DNA of 64,000 nt from Parietaria judaica. Lineage: Eukaryota; Streptophyta; Magnoliopsida; Rosales; Urticaceae. A program made the position numbers and the translations under genes. The notes under the pieces are model-generated. The model ran no database searches. It was given only the letters and a program-made list of their open reading frames with translations, and was not told the DNA's origin. The stretch is from assembly GCA_954871525.1 (NCBI GenBank), contig OX940861.1:8292842-8356841 (forward strand). Reading direction: 5' to 3'. Below are positions 16,945 through 29,422 of this stretch, piece by piece. Numbering within the stretch: position 1 is the stretch's first letter; every line of letters starts with the position of its first letter.

Positions 16945-17089
16945 GCTTTTGTTCGTGACAAAATGTAACGTGTGAGACACTGTAAATGGTGCACATAAAA
17001 TGCTCGGATAAATGCTTAACTGGAAGCACACACTTAAGAATGCTATGGAAGATAGAAAAATACTCATTTCACAATTCTTATATTATATA

Positions 17090-19920
17090 CTAGTAATTAT
17101 TGAGTTGAATACTTGGTTTATATTCTCCGTTTTGAATAGTTTCAAAAATTGAATGTTGAAAGATTTTGTTTAGGCTTATAATGTTACGTATATTAATTTT
17201 AGTTACACTTATGTAATTCTCACTACAATTTCGGAACTGTAGTAACATTCGTGTAATTCTCTTTACAATTATGTAATTCTACTTAAAGATATAATTGTCG
17301 CATTTATGTAATTGTATTTGTAGTTACATTTATGTAACTTTATTTACATTTTACATGCATAATTCTCTTAAACACGTATTAATCTATTAACATTTATGTA
17401 GTTATAGTTGCACTTATGTAACTTTTCTTACATTTATGTAATTGTAGTTACATTAATGTAATCATAATTTAACATATGCAATTGCTATTATATATTATAA
17501 CTTGAGTTATTTGTATGTAATTACTTACACTTTGTAACTAAAGTTACATTTGAGTAAGTACAGTTACACTTATGTAACTAAAGTTACTAAAAATACATTT
17601 GGGTAATTACAGTTACATTTATGTAACTAAAGTTACATTTGGGTAACTACAGTTACACTTGGGTAACAAGAGTTACACTTATGTAACTAAAGTTACATTT
17701 GGGTAACCACAGCTACACTTGGGTAACAAGAGTTACACTTATGTAACTAAAGTTACATTTGGGTAAGTACAATTACACGTATGTAACTAAAGTTACTAAA
17801 ATTACATTTGGGTAACTAGAGTTACACTTATGTAACTAAAGTTACATTACCGTAATTTCACATATGTAATTACACTTATAATTATATATGTAATAAGAGT
17901 TACACAATGTAACTAGAGTTAAACTTTTATCGTTAGAGAAACACTTATGTAACTGAAGTTACACGTATGTAACTAGAGTTACACTTTTGTAACCGGAGTT
18001 ACAATTTTATAATTCTAGTCATATATAATTACACTTATGTTACATATTAAGAGATTCTACATAAGAAACACTACAATGTTACATATTAAGAGATTCTACA
18101 TAAGAAACGGTGCAAGTCTGTAAGTCAGAGAAACAGTGTGTTTTCGCTCTTTTAGCGATAAAACAAAACGATATTAAAAGTGTATTCATTATGGAATCAA
18201 ATTTTAATATATTTCTTAAAATAATAGTATGACCACAATTATGTAATACTATGACCACAATCATTAGAGTTACACTAATGTAAATGTGGTTACACTAATT
18301 TAATTAGAATTAAAGTTTTGTAACCGAAGTTACATTATCGTAACCGAAGTTACATTATCGTAACTGAAGTTATATTATCGTAACTGAAGTTACACTATCG
18401 TAACTGGAGTTACAATTTCAATATATTTGTTCAAATAATAATTTAGTGCTTTGGGAGTTAATTTGGAAGTATTAAAATAATTTTTGTAACTGAAGTTACA
18501 CTTTTGTAACTCAAGTTACATAAGTGTAACCGGTGTTACACTTTTGTAACAGGAGTTACACTTTCGTAATTCTAGTCATATATGGTTACACTTATGTTAC
18601 ATAATTATATTAATCCAATCTCCATCTAAAGGTATGTAGCAACAATTTCACATAATTTGAGTTACAAAAAAGATTTCAAATTGAAATATTGTCAAAAAAT
18701 AGTGACATACAATTATGTAATAGTATGACCACAATTATGTAATACTATGACAACAATCATTAGACTTACACTAATGTAAATGTGGTTACACTAATTTAAT
18801 TGGAATTAAATTTTTGTAACCGAAGTTACATTATCGTAACTGAAGTTACATTATCGTAACTGAAGTTACACTTATGTAACTGGAGTTACAATTTCAATAT
18901 ATTTGTTCAAATAATAATTTAGTGCTTTGGGAGTTAATTTGGAAGTTTTAAAATAATTTTTGTAACTGAAGTTACACTTTTGTAACTCAAGTTACATAAG
19001 TGTAACCGGTGTTACACTTTTGTAATAGGAGTTACACTTTCGTAGTTCTAGTCATATATGGTTATGTAATAGTATGACCAAAATTATGTAATACTATGAC
19101 CACAATCATTAGAGTTACACTAATGTAAATGTGGTTACACTAATTTAATTGGAATTAAAGTTTTGTAACCGAAGTTACATTATCGTAACTGAAGTTACAT
19201 TATCGTAACTGGAGTTACAATTTCAATATATTTGTTCAAATAATAATTTAGTGCTTTGGGAGTTAATTTGGAAGTATTAAAATAATTTTTGTAACTGAAG
19301 TTACACTTTTGTAACTCAAGTTACATAAGTGTAACCGGCATTACACTTTTGTAATAGGAGTTACATTTCGTAATTCTAGTCATATATGGTTATGTAATAG
19401 TATGACCACAATTATGTAATACTATGACCACAATCATTAGAGTTACACTAATGTAAATGTGGTTACACTAATTTAATTGGAATTAAAGTTTTGTAACCGA
19501 AGTTACATTATCGTAACTGAAGTTACATTATCGTAATTGAAGTTACACTTATGTAACTGGAGTTACAATTTCAATATATTTGTTCAAATAATAATTTAGT
19601 GCTTTGGGAGTTAATTTGGAAGTTTTAAAATAATTTTTGTAACTGAAGTTACACTTTTGTAACTCAAGTTACATAAGTGTAACCGGTGTTACACTTTTGT
19701 AATAGGAGTTACACTTAAGTAATTCTAGTCATATATGGTTATGTAATAATATGACCACAATTATGTAACACTATGACCACAATCATTAGAGTTACACTAA
19801 TGTAAATGTGGTTACACTAATTTAATTGGAATTAAAGTTTTGTAACCGAAGTTACATTACCGTAACCGATGTTACATTATCGTAACCAAAGTTACATTAT
19901 CGTAACTGAAGTTACAGATT
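17090..19920. repeat. GTTAC/GTAAC palindromic satellite with higher-order repeats
   Basis: The basic unit is about 20 bp, for example actaaagttacatttgggta, and is close to a self-complementary motif (gttac, 5-6 bases, gtaac). The left part (about 17090-18050) is simple tandem DNA. From about 18240 a composite unit of roughly 330-350 bp repeats. It carries the marker gtgctttgggagttaattt at 18446, 18922, 19251 and 19599, with spacings of 476, 329 and 348. A 30-odd-base block starting gttacatattaagagattct is duplicated at about 18042-18108. No ORF. Confidence 0.9.
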
Positions 19921-20941
19921 CCATTATTTTCTCGATGTCCCTATCCCTCGGACCCGTGCTATTATTACATTTAACACCTGTGTAATTCTCTTTACATTTA
20001 CGTTATTGTAATTACAACCATTTTTTTGTATTTACACTTATGTAACTTTTATTACATAATTCTCATTTCCACTATAATTATATATGTAAGTGTAATTACG
20101 TAAATTTGTATTAGACTAATTGGTTAATTATATGTTAAAAAATTGTATATATTAGTCAAATATTTGAGAGAAAGATCAAATTATATGATTTAGACATTTT
20201 TTTTATAGAACCTAATTGGACTTCTAAAGAAAACATTCATGAAAAAAAAGTAGCTTAAATATATAGAATAAAATCTAAAACATACACTTTTTAAATAGCT
20301 TAACAAAGTAAAAATCATGTAATGTACAACCTATAACAACGAACCGTAGCTTTCTCCTCTAAAGGGGTTTAAAGTCCAATTATAAATACAAGTTCACCGA
20401 AATAAACTCAACATATTTATCGGCCGAAGAGCATAACTCGTCGACACTTGAATTAAGCCTTAAAAAATCCGTTCCTTCAGAAAAAAAAGAAAAAAAAGAG
20501 AGCACGACTATCCGATTCCTCGCCGACCTTCAATTCCTTGACTCAATTCAATGAAACCCCAATTCGATTCCTCGTCAACCGTCAATTCCTCGACCCCAAA
20601 TCAATGAAAGCCCAATTTTGGGTAAGCTACTGAAATAACACAGAAATTCTACAAGAAAGTGATACAATCATTCCGATTAAACCGAACATAGACAAATAAC
20701 ACAGAAATTTTGGTGTTCGATGTAAAGCTCTCACCCCTTATCACAAAAACCATGGACCTTGTGTAGATGATTAAAAAGCAGTGGTGAAAATCGGATACAA
20801 AACCGATTTTGACAATAGATTTCGGTTTATAAACCGAATAGGATGTTTATTATTAAAGAAAAAATATAACCGAATAATTCATTTCCAGCATTCAAACCAA
20901 TTTGTGTAAACCTTGCACCCTGAGAACAGTGAAAATAGTAC

Positions 20942-21645
20942 CTTGCATATGCTTCCATCGGAACTTGGAGGAGTTGCAAGAACAACAGTTCTACACCCGG
21001 CAATTTTCGCAGGCTTCACATTATACCAAACCAAACATCAACAACCCAAAAATATAAAAAGTATCACAGTAAATAAATAAATAAAATCTGATTATTCTGA
21101 AGATCTTACAATTGCAAGCATCAGAGCAGTTGAAGGCAAAACTGCAGTACCACCGGGAACGTAAAGACCCACTGAACCAATGCCTCGAGCCACTCTTTTG
21201 CATCGAACACCCTGATGAGCCACCTGCAGTACCGCGGAATCTCCTCTTCTCCGAACGTCTTCCACGATCGGGTTGACCTAACGACAAAGACCAACCAAAT
21301 ATTACTTCTATCCACTTCCGGAATCCAAACAAGAACAGAACAACGACTCACGGTGGTGAAAATGGAGGAGAAATTGATCCGAGGCCGGGCATTGAGGCTC
21401 TCGAGCTCGGGCGAGGACAGCTCCGATAACTTGTAGCTCTTCATCGAACACGCAATCTTCTCACACCTCAGTCCACCTAAACCCAACACCGATTTCTTCA
21501 CGGACATTGCATTATATCTCAAATTTATCAAAAGGGAAACGGAATCGTCACCTCTGGAATGAAGAAACGAGGTCGTCGGAGCTCGAGGTGGTCGGAGGCG
21601 AAGGAGAGAGTGGCTGGGACTGAGGCCGAGAACGCGACTGCCCAT
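20942..21645 (-). pseudogene. Captured histidinol dehydrogenase fragment (HISN8-like), internally deleted
   Basis: On the minus strand exons of plastid histidinol dehydrogenase can be read: a start exon [17 protein letters not shown] (from 21645), then [13 protein letters not shown]...SSIFTT (ending at 21352), [18 protein letters not shown] (21277-21224), [20 protein letters not shown] continuing to STALMLAI (21211-21110), and [17 protein letters not shown]...ICK (21013-20942). Introns are retained. The exons normally between VLQ and GVRC are missing, leaving only 12 nt, which happens to keep the frame. Everything after GSICK, including the C-terminal catalytic part, is absent. The parent enzyme makes the last step of histidine synthesis. 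This copy cannot. Confidence 0.85.
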
Positions 21646-21941
21646 GACCGCCGCGAATGAGAACCAAAACAAAAACTCTACATTCAAAGTCAATCGGAGA
21701 ATCCCATAAAACTAAGATCGAAGAGAATTCGCGAGAATGCGAAGAAGAAGAACCTGGTGAAATGGAGTCAGTGCGACTCTTTGGTGTGCTCACAAGAGGG
21801 AGAAGACGGAGAAAAGTGATTTGAGGGTATTTAGGGAAAACAACGTATAAAATGAGTATAATTTAGATTATTGAAACTTTGAGTACTTTTTTAAATAGTT
21901 TGATTTTTATTGAGGCTTTTGCTAATAAGCCCAAAATCTAA

Positions 21942-22876
21942 TACATATAAAATTGTGATATTTCTCTACACCCTTTATTCATTCTCTCCCATGCCTATCT
22001 CTCGGCGGCCAAGCATTTTACCAAATACCAACATACTTTGTGACCCGCCCAACTCAATCATTTGATTTAATAATTTTTGTGTTCGTGAAGAAAACGAAAT
22101 ATTGGGTTGTCAAAATTACTACAACGCTTTTTTTATTTGATAAAAACATAGTATAATAGGATTTTTTTTTTGGAAGATTTATATATAAATCTTACTTTAT
22201 TATGGGGCATTGGTGATAGTACAATTTTTTTTTAGAATAAGATTATAGGGTCTGTCATGACTCATGAGTAATGACGTAAATACAATACTTTGGAAATCGA
22301 ATTTTCTGAGGAAAATTGAGAAAAACCGGATTCAGAACATTCTTAATCCAGATTTCTCTGGATTCAGAAATTCCGGTTCCGGAGTAAATCCGGAACTAAA
22401 ATTCTGATTTTGGTTTAGTGCTGATCAGGATTTCTGGGGCCCAACGGCCAGTTGATCTTGGCCTGATCCAACCGTTTAATTTTTTTTACTGTTTTATTAT
22501 ACCGAAACTAAAAAATTAACAAAGTATATTGAAAATAAAACAGAATTTCCAGTTCCTAAAAAATCGGCACCAAAAATTTATGGTTCTATTTTTCAGGGAA
22601 AAAAATATCCAATACCTGAATTATGGATTTGTTAGTGTGTTTAGAGGTTTAATATTGATATAACGTATTTTTACTGATATAACGTATCTCAGTTTAATTT
22701 ATCATTTTTTTAAAACTACCCCGCTATTTTTGTTTTCTTTGTAAAACACCCGTCGACTCCACTCATCAGAGGGACTCCTCACTCCCTTTAAAAACGCTTC
22801 TCTTTCTCATATCCATTACCCTCTCTCTGACTCTCTCTCTATATATATATATATTTCTCTGCGCTCCGCTTCAACA
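21942..22876. other. Upstream region of SLD copy 2
   Basis: Bases about 21951-22020 (tgtgatatttctc, ttattcattctc, cggccaagc) and about 22700-22876 match the region upstream of SLD copy 3 (about 37629-37901), so they are the duplicated promoter and leader. Between them lies about 650 bases absent from copy 3, including a patch at 22300-22640 rich in ggattcag/ccggatt words that looks like a small repeat insertion. The leader has CT-rich and (TA)n runs before the ATG. Confidence 0.6.
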
Positions 22877-24219
22877 ATGGTGGGCACGAAGAAGTACATT
22901 TCGCCAGAAGAGCTCGCGGCCCATAATAAGCCCGGAGATCTCTGGATCTCCATCCACGGCAAGATCTATGATGTTTCGGAGTGGGCCAATCGCCATCCCG
23001 GCGGCGAGCTTCCACTCCTCAACCTCGCCGGGAAAGATGTTACTGACGCCTTCATTGCCTTCCACGGCGGACACGTCTGGCAGCACCTGGACCAGTTCCA
23101 CACCGGCTTCCACCTCGCCAGCTACGCCGTCTCCAACGTCTCCCGCGACTACCGCAACCTGGCCGGCCACTTCACCAAGATCGGCCTCTTCCACCAGAAA
23201 GGCCACGTCACGCTGTTCACATTCTGCGCCCTCGCATTAATGTTCTTCACAAGCGTCTACGGTGTAGTCTGCTCCGACAGCACGCTCGTGCACATGGCCT
23301 CCGGCGCGCTGATGGGGTTCTCGTGGATTCAGGGCGGTTGGATTGGCCACGACTCAGGACACCATCGGGTCATAGAGACCCACGATTGAACCATTTGCTC
23401 CACATCTTCATTGTAAACTGCCTCGGTGGGGTCAGCATCGGGTGGTGGAGATGGAACCACAATGCGCACCACATCGCCTGCAACAGCATCGATTTCGACC
23501 CCGATATCCAGCACATGCCAATATTCGCCATCTCGTCAAAATTCTTCGCCTCGCTCCGGTCCTGCTACTACGAGAGGGTGATGAGCTTCGACTCCGTTTC
23601 TCGCTTCCTCGTAAGCTACCAGCACTGGACTTTCTACCCCGTCATTTCCATCAGTAGGCTAAGCATCCTCGGGCTGTCATTGGCCATGCTCTTCTCCAAG
23701 CGAAAAGTGCCTAATCGCAGCCTCGAGATTCTCTGCCTCGCCGTGTTCTGGATTTGGTACTCATTGCTAGTCTCGTACCTCCCGAACTGGCGCGAGAGAG
23801 CCATCTTCGTGTTTCTAAGTTTGTCAGTGACGGGCATCCAGCAACTGCAGTTCAGCCTTAACCATTTCTCGTCCAGCGTGTACGTGGGACCGCCCAATGG
23901 CAACGACTGGTTCGAGAAGCAGACGAATGGGACGCTGAACATCGAGTGCCCCACGTGGATGGACTGGTTCCACGGCGGGCTTCAGTTCCAGATAGAGCAC
24001 CACCTCTTCCCTCGCCTGCCCCGCTGCCAGCTGAGGAAGGTCTCGCCGTTCATCGCCGAGCTCTGCAAGAAGCACAACCTTGAGTACAAGAGCGCGTTGT
24101 TCGTGAAGGCCAACCTGATGACGCTCCACACTCTCAAAACCGCCGCTCTGGAGGCGCGTGACCTGGCCAACCCTGTCCCAAAGAACTTGGTGTGGGAGGC
24201 TGTCAACACTCACGGATGA
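22877..24219 (+). pseudogene. Sphingolipid Delta8 desaturase copy 2, one-base frameshift
   Basis: The same enzyme family as copies 1 and 3, with HPGG, HDSGH, HNAHH and QIEHH all encoded, but the frame breaks between histidine boxes 1 and 2. The first frame runs 22877-23389 and ends right after HHRVIETHD. The second frame resumes before LNHLLHIFIVN and runs to the shared C-terminus at 24219. Start-to-stop length is 1343 bases against 1344 in copies 1 and 3, so exactly one base is missing, near 23382-23390. There are no other stops and the histidine boxes are conserved, so decay is very recent or this is a sequencing error. As written it would yield a b5-containing truncated protein without most of the desaturase core. 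Confidence 0.9.
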
Positions 24220-24760
24220 TCGATCGAGACCAACGTGGGGTATTGATTTAATATTATAGGGGCCTAGGAGGAGAAAAATAAGTGGTCCCTCCAAGCAATT
24301 TATATATTAGTGGGCTCTTTTTGTGCTCTCTAAATTATTTTAAAAAAGTTTTAGATGTAGTTTGCGCTTATCGAACTAGTCGTACGCGTCTAGTATTGTG
24401 TGACTGTGAAGTGAACTACGATGCAATAGAACTATGCCTTTAGTCTCAATAAATAAACTGGTCGTCTAGTAGCTCTTGTTATCACTTTTTTGTGTGTTCA
24501 TGTTGTGTCGTGTGTCGTGTGTCGTCTCTGAATGCAAACATGCACGTGTTGAACCATGCATGCACGTTGTTGAACCATGTATGCTTAGAAAGCATGAGTG
24601 CATGTGCATCAGCATAACAACCTTTGTTTCTGTTTAAACACAGTATCTAAGAAATATAGAAATTAAAGAGTCTGCTAAATTTGTCTTCTTTAGAAAGCAA
24701 AAAGTATCCAAAATAAAATAATTATAATCCCCTGCAAAAACAAATTTTTCTTTAACTAAA
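24220..24760. other. 3' flank of SLD copy 2
   Basis: Likely 3' UTR followed by spacer. Contains small tandem words: gtgtcgtgtgtcgtgtgtcg near 24506 and two copies of a gcacgt-gttgaaccatg word near 24543-24580. No gene. Confidence 0.45.
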
Positions 24761-24764
24761 ATAT

Positions 24765-25640
24765 TCAATGTTCAGAAATTTTGAATTATGGTTTTTTTGT
24801 GGTTATAGTAAAGTTGTTTCTGTTAAGGAATTTGATTTCTTCCATCAGACTCCGTTAGTGGTGTCCTACGTGACACCTCAGATGCGCCATGTAGATTGGG
24901 CAACACAGCCACGTGACATTTGACCGCCACATGACACTTTTCTTTTTCTTTCTTAAGTATTATTACAAATATAATTTAAATATAATTATTAAAATCAAAA
25001 TTTTAAAATAATTTAATGAGGTTATATAACTTATATTGAATTATGAAGTATTAAATATAATTAGTTATTCAAGATTATTAAAACAAAGTCTACACCATTG
25101 ATAAAAATACCCTTAAACAAATAGTATTTTACGCATGCATTAATATATTTATGTTCGTTTCTAAGACACACTTTACTAATGTCACTAAATGTCTCTTATA
25201 CTTTTAAATTAACTAATACTATATAGGCATTAAAAACAAACTAAAATATATTAATTCATGCATAAAACACTATTTGTTCAAGGGTATTTTTATCCGCGGT
25301 GTAGATTTTTATTAATAATCTTGAATAACTAAATATATTTAATGCTTCATATAAGTTATATAACCTCATAAATTATTTTATAAGTTTGATTTTAATTATT
25401 ATTATTAAATTATCTTCGTAATAATGCTTAACAATTTTTTTTTAAATGCCACGTGGCTGTGTTGACAAATCTACATGGCGCATCCGAGGTGCCACGTAGG
25501 ACACCACTAACAAAGTTTGTCAGAAGAAACCAATTTCCTTTATAGAAACAACTTTAGGTATTATAGCCAACAAAAAAAAGCTTGGGTACATAATTTAAAT
25601 TTTTTAAAATATTAGGTACCCGTAGTTCACCTTTTCTCAA
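24765..25640. mobile_element. Foldback (long inverted repeat) element
   Basis: The left arm (about 24765-25170) and right arm (about 25225-25640) are imperfect reverse complements over nearly their whole length. Blocks present in both arms include aaagttgtttct, gttagtggtgtcctacgtg, gatgcgccatgtagatt, caacacagccacgtg, gaggttatataactta, ttattcaagattatta and aaaatacccttraacaaata. Only about 50 bases form the loop. No coding sequence. Outer ends are not sharp and I found no clear target duplication. A single transcript would fold into a long hairpin. Confidence 0.8.
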
Positions 25641-27202
25641 TGTAAACTTTTTAAGAATGTTAGTTCATGTAAAACGATACTTATTTATTGAAGGAAATTT
25701 GCAATATGTAAGTTCAGTTTTGCTGTCGTTTATCTATTAAACGACAAAATATCTGTTTAGTCACTCAGCAGTCAACCCAGGTAATAATAAGTAGTTTTCA
25801 GTTGCGAGTTTGTTTTGTTTCAGCTGCTAGTTAATTACTTGGGTCTTTTTTATTGTGAATTTAGATTTTATTTTCAATTGTGTAAGTTTAATCTTCGTTT
25901 GGTGCTTTTTTTTTTTTTGGTTAATTGTGAATTTAGATTTTGTTTCAATTGAGTAAATTTAATCTTTGTTTTGTTCTCAGCTTTACAAAGAGTCAAGACT
26001 AGATTATATTGTTTCTTTAAGCTAATTACTAGACTTTAAGTTCTTGGAAACCAGGATCGGCTGACTCGAGTAACGAAGTTGAATTAAAGGAAAATGTCGA
26101 AGGTTTATGTGTTTGTAAGCAAATGGGTTATCAAGTGGCATGGGTTATCAACTAGCAGATTCGTTGTAGGATTACCAAGTGAAATTAATTAAGTGGCAAA
26201 TGCGTTGTAGATAGGGGAATCAAGTGGCTCGATTGATTGCTGAAGGTAGAGAAAATATATTTTCAAATTCTAATCAGCTTCCTGAAAATATAAAAGATTG
26301 TTCGAGTAAGACAAAATGAACACCCCATATTTTAGGTATATTTAAAGTTTTTTTTTGTTAATTGGTTCATGTTCTCTTGTTTTGGAATAATTGTGATATT
26401 TGGGATATTTTCATATTTGATAATTGTAAATCTCAAAATATAATTATGTTACGGTATTCTTCAGCATAAGTGAGGGTTGTATATTAATAAATTTGAGATC
26501 AGGTCGAGTAACTTTAAGCTATTTTTAAAAATAAAATATAAAAATGAGCGGTTTCTTATCATATTATAAAATGTTGACACGTGTTTTTTTTTCATGATTA
26601 CCCCCAAATTTTGCAGTCTTACTGTACTTGTACATCATACGTATCTTATATGCTTATCATCTTTTCGAGTGGCTTTATAAGTTGACATGTATTTTATTAC
26701 TTTAATTCGATGTTGTATTTTTTTTTTTTCTTTCTTTTGGCGTGAAGACGACATGTATTAATTAAAGTGAAACTTGACCTTATTTCCTTATGTAGAGCTG
26801 TTGTTTTAGTTTGTTTTGTTAAGTTTCATCTTGTTCACAAAATAAGAAACGACATGTCAAATAATTGAAGTATTTTTTTTTTTCAAATTAATTATTAGAA
26901 CTAAGCAAATCACTTAACGAGTACTAGTACTAGTACTCGTCTTTTACAATTAAGCAGATTCTCCATTTGATTTTCATTTTGAAACTAGCAACTTATCTAT
27001 TAATAGACAGAAAATCTCTGGCATCTCACTGATATGTTTTGGCTAATTTCAATGATGAGTATGACACCCCGGTCCTACAACAAGTTTAAGTTCAATTATA
27101 TATATATATATATATAATATTAAAGCATAATCGTCTGTTAATTATTAACAAAACAGAACTCACGTGATAACGAACAGAGTATCTTTCAAACAATACATAT
27201 AA
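25641..27202. other. Intergenic, AT-rich
   Basis: No gene. A short duplication at about 25855-25975 (ttgtgaatttagatttt twice, each followed by ttaatctt). A perfect 24-bp palindrome at 26917-26940. A (TA)n run at about 27099-27116. Confidence 0.5.
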
Positions 27203-27210
27203 TACTAAAT

Positions 27211-28851
27211 TAGAGGTGTCAAGTGGGCCGGGTCGGCCCAGGCCCACCCGCCCCGACTCGTAAAAAAAGCGGGTTCACCCCGCCCCGCCCCGTTTTTTTG
27301 TGGGCCGGGCTAGACTCGCCCCTATCAAAAGGGTCAGGCTGGGTTATGCTTTTCTAGTCCCGCCCCAAACCCGCCCCGCCCCGCCCCGAAGCTCACATAA
27401 GCCCGCCCCGTGGCCAACTCGCCCCGCCCCGTTTAAAAAAGCCCACATAAACCATATTTTTACTTGTTTTACTGTTACTTTTTTTGGTATTGGTCGCTTT
27501 CAAATGTCATTGTCATTTTTTGGTGCCGTAATAAATCAAGTAATCCACCATATCGTCAACTTTTATCCTTTTTTCTTTTACAACATTGACAATGTTTACT
27601 AATAATTCAGTCGTTTTGTTTTTGATATCGTTTGTAATTGTTATGTATTATTTGATAACTCTATTTCTATTTTATGGCAGTGACTGTGAGGCTCATAAAT
27701 GATTTATAAAAAATTATGATAAAAATATTATAATTAATATTATAAAAATAAAAAATTACTCTAAATATTTTATTGTTATAGAAATTAACAATTATCTTTG
27801 TATTACATGATTTATTAATTTATTTTGTACATATATTCTACTAAATGTAGCTCTTAAATTTTTTAATTAATTTTTTTAAATTTATTAATCAAAATTCTAT
27901 AATCGATTATTCTCTAGTTTTAATTTTAGTTTGAGAATGAATTAATCAATTACGACATTGCGTGATTTCATGTATAAAACATAATTTCTTAATTCACTAG
28001 TTTCACCTTTACAATTTATAATTACTGGCCACGTTCATAAATCATTATTCTAATTTTATACTCAATAATTAATTTCAAAATCATTCATTATCATTTTATT
28101 ATTCAATTAGCACTATCATATTCACTATTTAACATCTAAATCTTGAAATTCACGAATCAATTCAACGTTCATTAATTTTAAACTATCAAGTTGTAATTCG
28201 CTAATCAATTTCATAACTTACTAATCAATTTCATTATTCACGAGGTATAGACCTTCGGTTTGACGATTCACTAATCTATTTTGTATTAACATATTCATTT
28301 AGATTTTATAATTGATTAGTTTCAAGTTTCAACTTTAGAATTTATAATTATTAGACACGTTCATTATTCACTATTCTAATTTTATTATTCACTAATTAAT
28401 TTCAAAATCGCGTATTCTCATTTTATTGTTCACTTTCACTTTCATGTTCACTATTCAATCTTTACATCTTGAAATTCATGAATCAATTCAACATTCATTC
28501 ATGCTATACTTTCAAGTTATAATTTGTTATTCATTCATTCATGTATTTACTCTCCGTAAAAATTCAACCCGTTTTGGTTTATGAAAAGCCCACCAAATTC
28601 GACCCGTAGAAGCCCACTAAACTCGACTCGTAAAAGCCCACTAAATCGACTCGTAAAAAGCCCGCCCCGCCTCGCCCCGCGACATTGTGGGTTCGGGTTC
28701 ATGGGCTGGGGTGGGCCTTGATGCCTTTTCCAAAACCCGCCCCGCCCCGCCCCGCACATTGAACGGGACGGGTCGAGCCCGCCCCGTTTAATATGTGGGC
28801 TTAACGGGTTGTGGGCCGGGTTGGCCCACCCCGGCCCACTTGACACCTCTA
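27211..28851. mobile_element. Complete nonautonomous hAT element, 1641 bp
   Basis: The termini tagaggtgtcaagtgggccg (left) and its exact complement on the right make terminal inverted repeats of at least 22 bp. The eight bases tactaaat flank it exactly (27203-27210 and 28852-28859), a hAT hallmark. Subterminal regions are packed with gccccgcccc words. The middle is AT-rich with an internal imperfect duplication (about 27990-28210 and 28340-28540). No transposase. Related remnants lie at 14400-15211 and probably near 5565 and 9090. Confidence 0.9.
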
Positions 28852-28859
28852 TACTAAAT

Positions 28860-29414
28860 ATCTAAGCATCTTCAAATATTTAACATTTTTATTTTGGACT
28901 TATCATAAAAACTATAGCCGAATTAAATTTGGCGTGTGTGATGCTATTTTCCAGCTCCTAAACAGCGATTCACAAGTGCTTACCTTTAGGGTGCCACAAT
29001 CTAACATTTAAATTTCAAACTTCAAATAATTATGAGCATATATTTTATTTATTTTAAAATGTCCAAAGAAATCTAACATTCAAACATTCATTATTTCTCA
29101 CACCAACTATTCAAGATCTAAATGGAAAATATTGTGAGAATATTTCGGAGAAAAAAAAAACGGAATAATTTTTTTTTAATTCCGTTTAAAAAAAAAAGTA
29201 TCGGATTATGTGTTTCTTTTGTCCAATTTGAAATATTGGTACTTATTATCTGATGGTCTTGATTGGTCTACTTTAACAACTAAAATTAAATATATAAAAA
29301 AAATATATCAAAACCGGATACAACAGCTAAGGCCTAAGATTACGTAACCTTAAACCATATTGTGTGTTGTAATAAAGTAAAAAAAAAATTAGCAAAAACA
29401 CACGACGTGAGACA
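28860..29414. other. Spacer, nothing recognised
   Basis: AT-rich DNA between two hAT elements with short poly-A/T runs and no gene. Confidence 0.5.
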
Positions 29415-29422
29415 ACTACTGG

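Larger units (their letters stand above)
16350..21932. mobile_element. Mutator-like element (Pack-MULE type), 5583 bp, 9-bp target duplication
   Basis: The left end gggctttttagcaaag and the right end (revcomp gggcttattagcaaaag) form terminal inverted repeats that stay recognisably similar over roughly 120 bases. Both arms share words such as tactcaa, atactcatttgatgtta-like and aataccct. The nine bases aaaatctaa occur on both sides (16341-16349 and 21933-21941), the duplication length typical of Mutator. There is no transposase ORF, so it is nonautonomous. Cargo: an unidentified gene-like fragment (16526-16944), a palindromic satellite (about 17090-19920), and a broken histidinol dehydrogenase copy on the minus strand (21645-20942). 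It is inserted just upstream of the promoter block of SLD copy 2. Confidence 0.88.
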
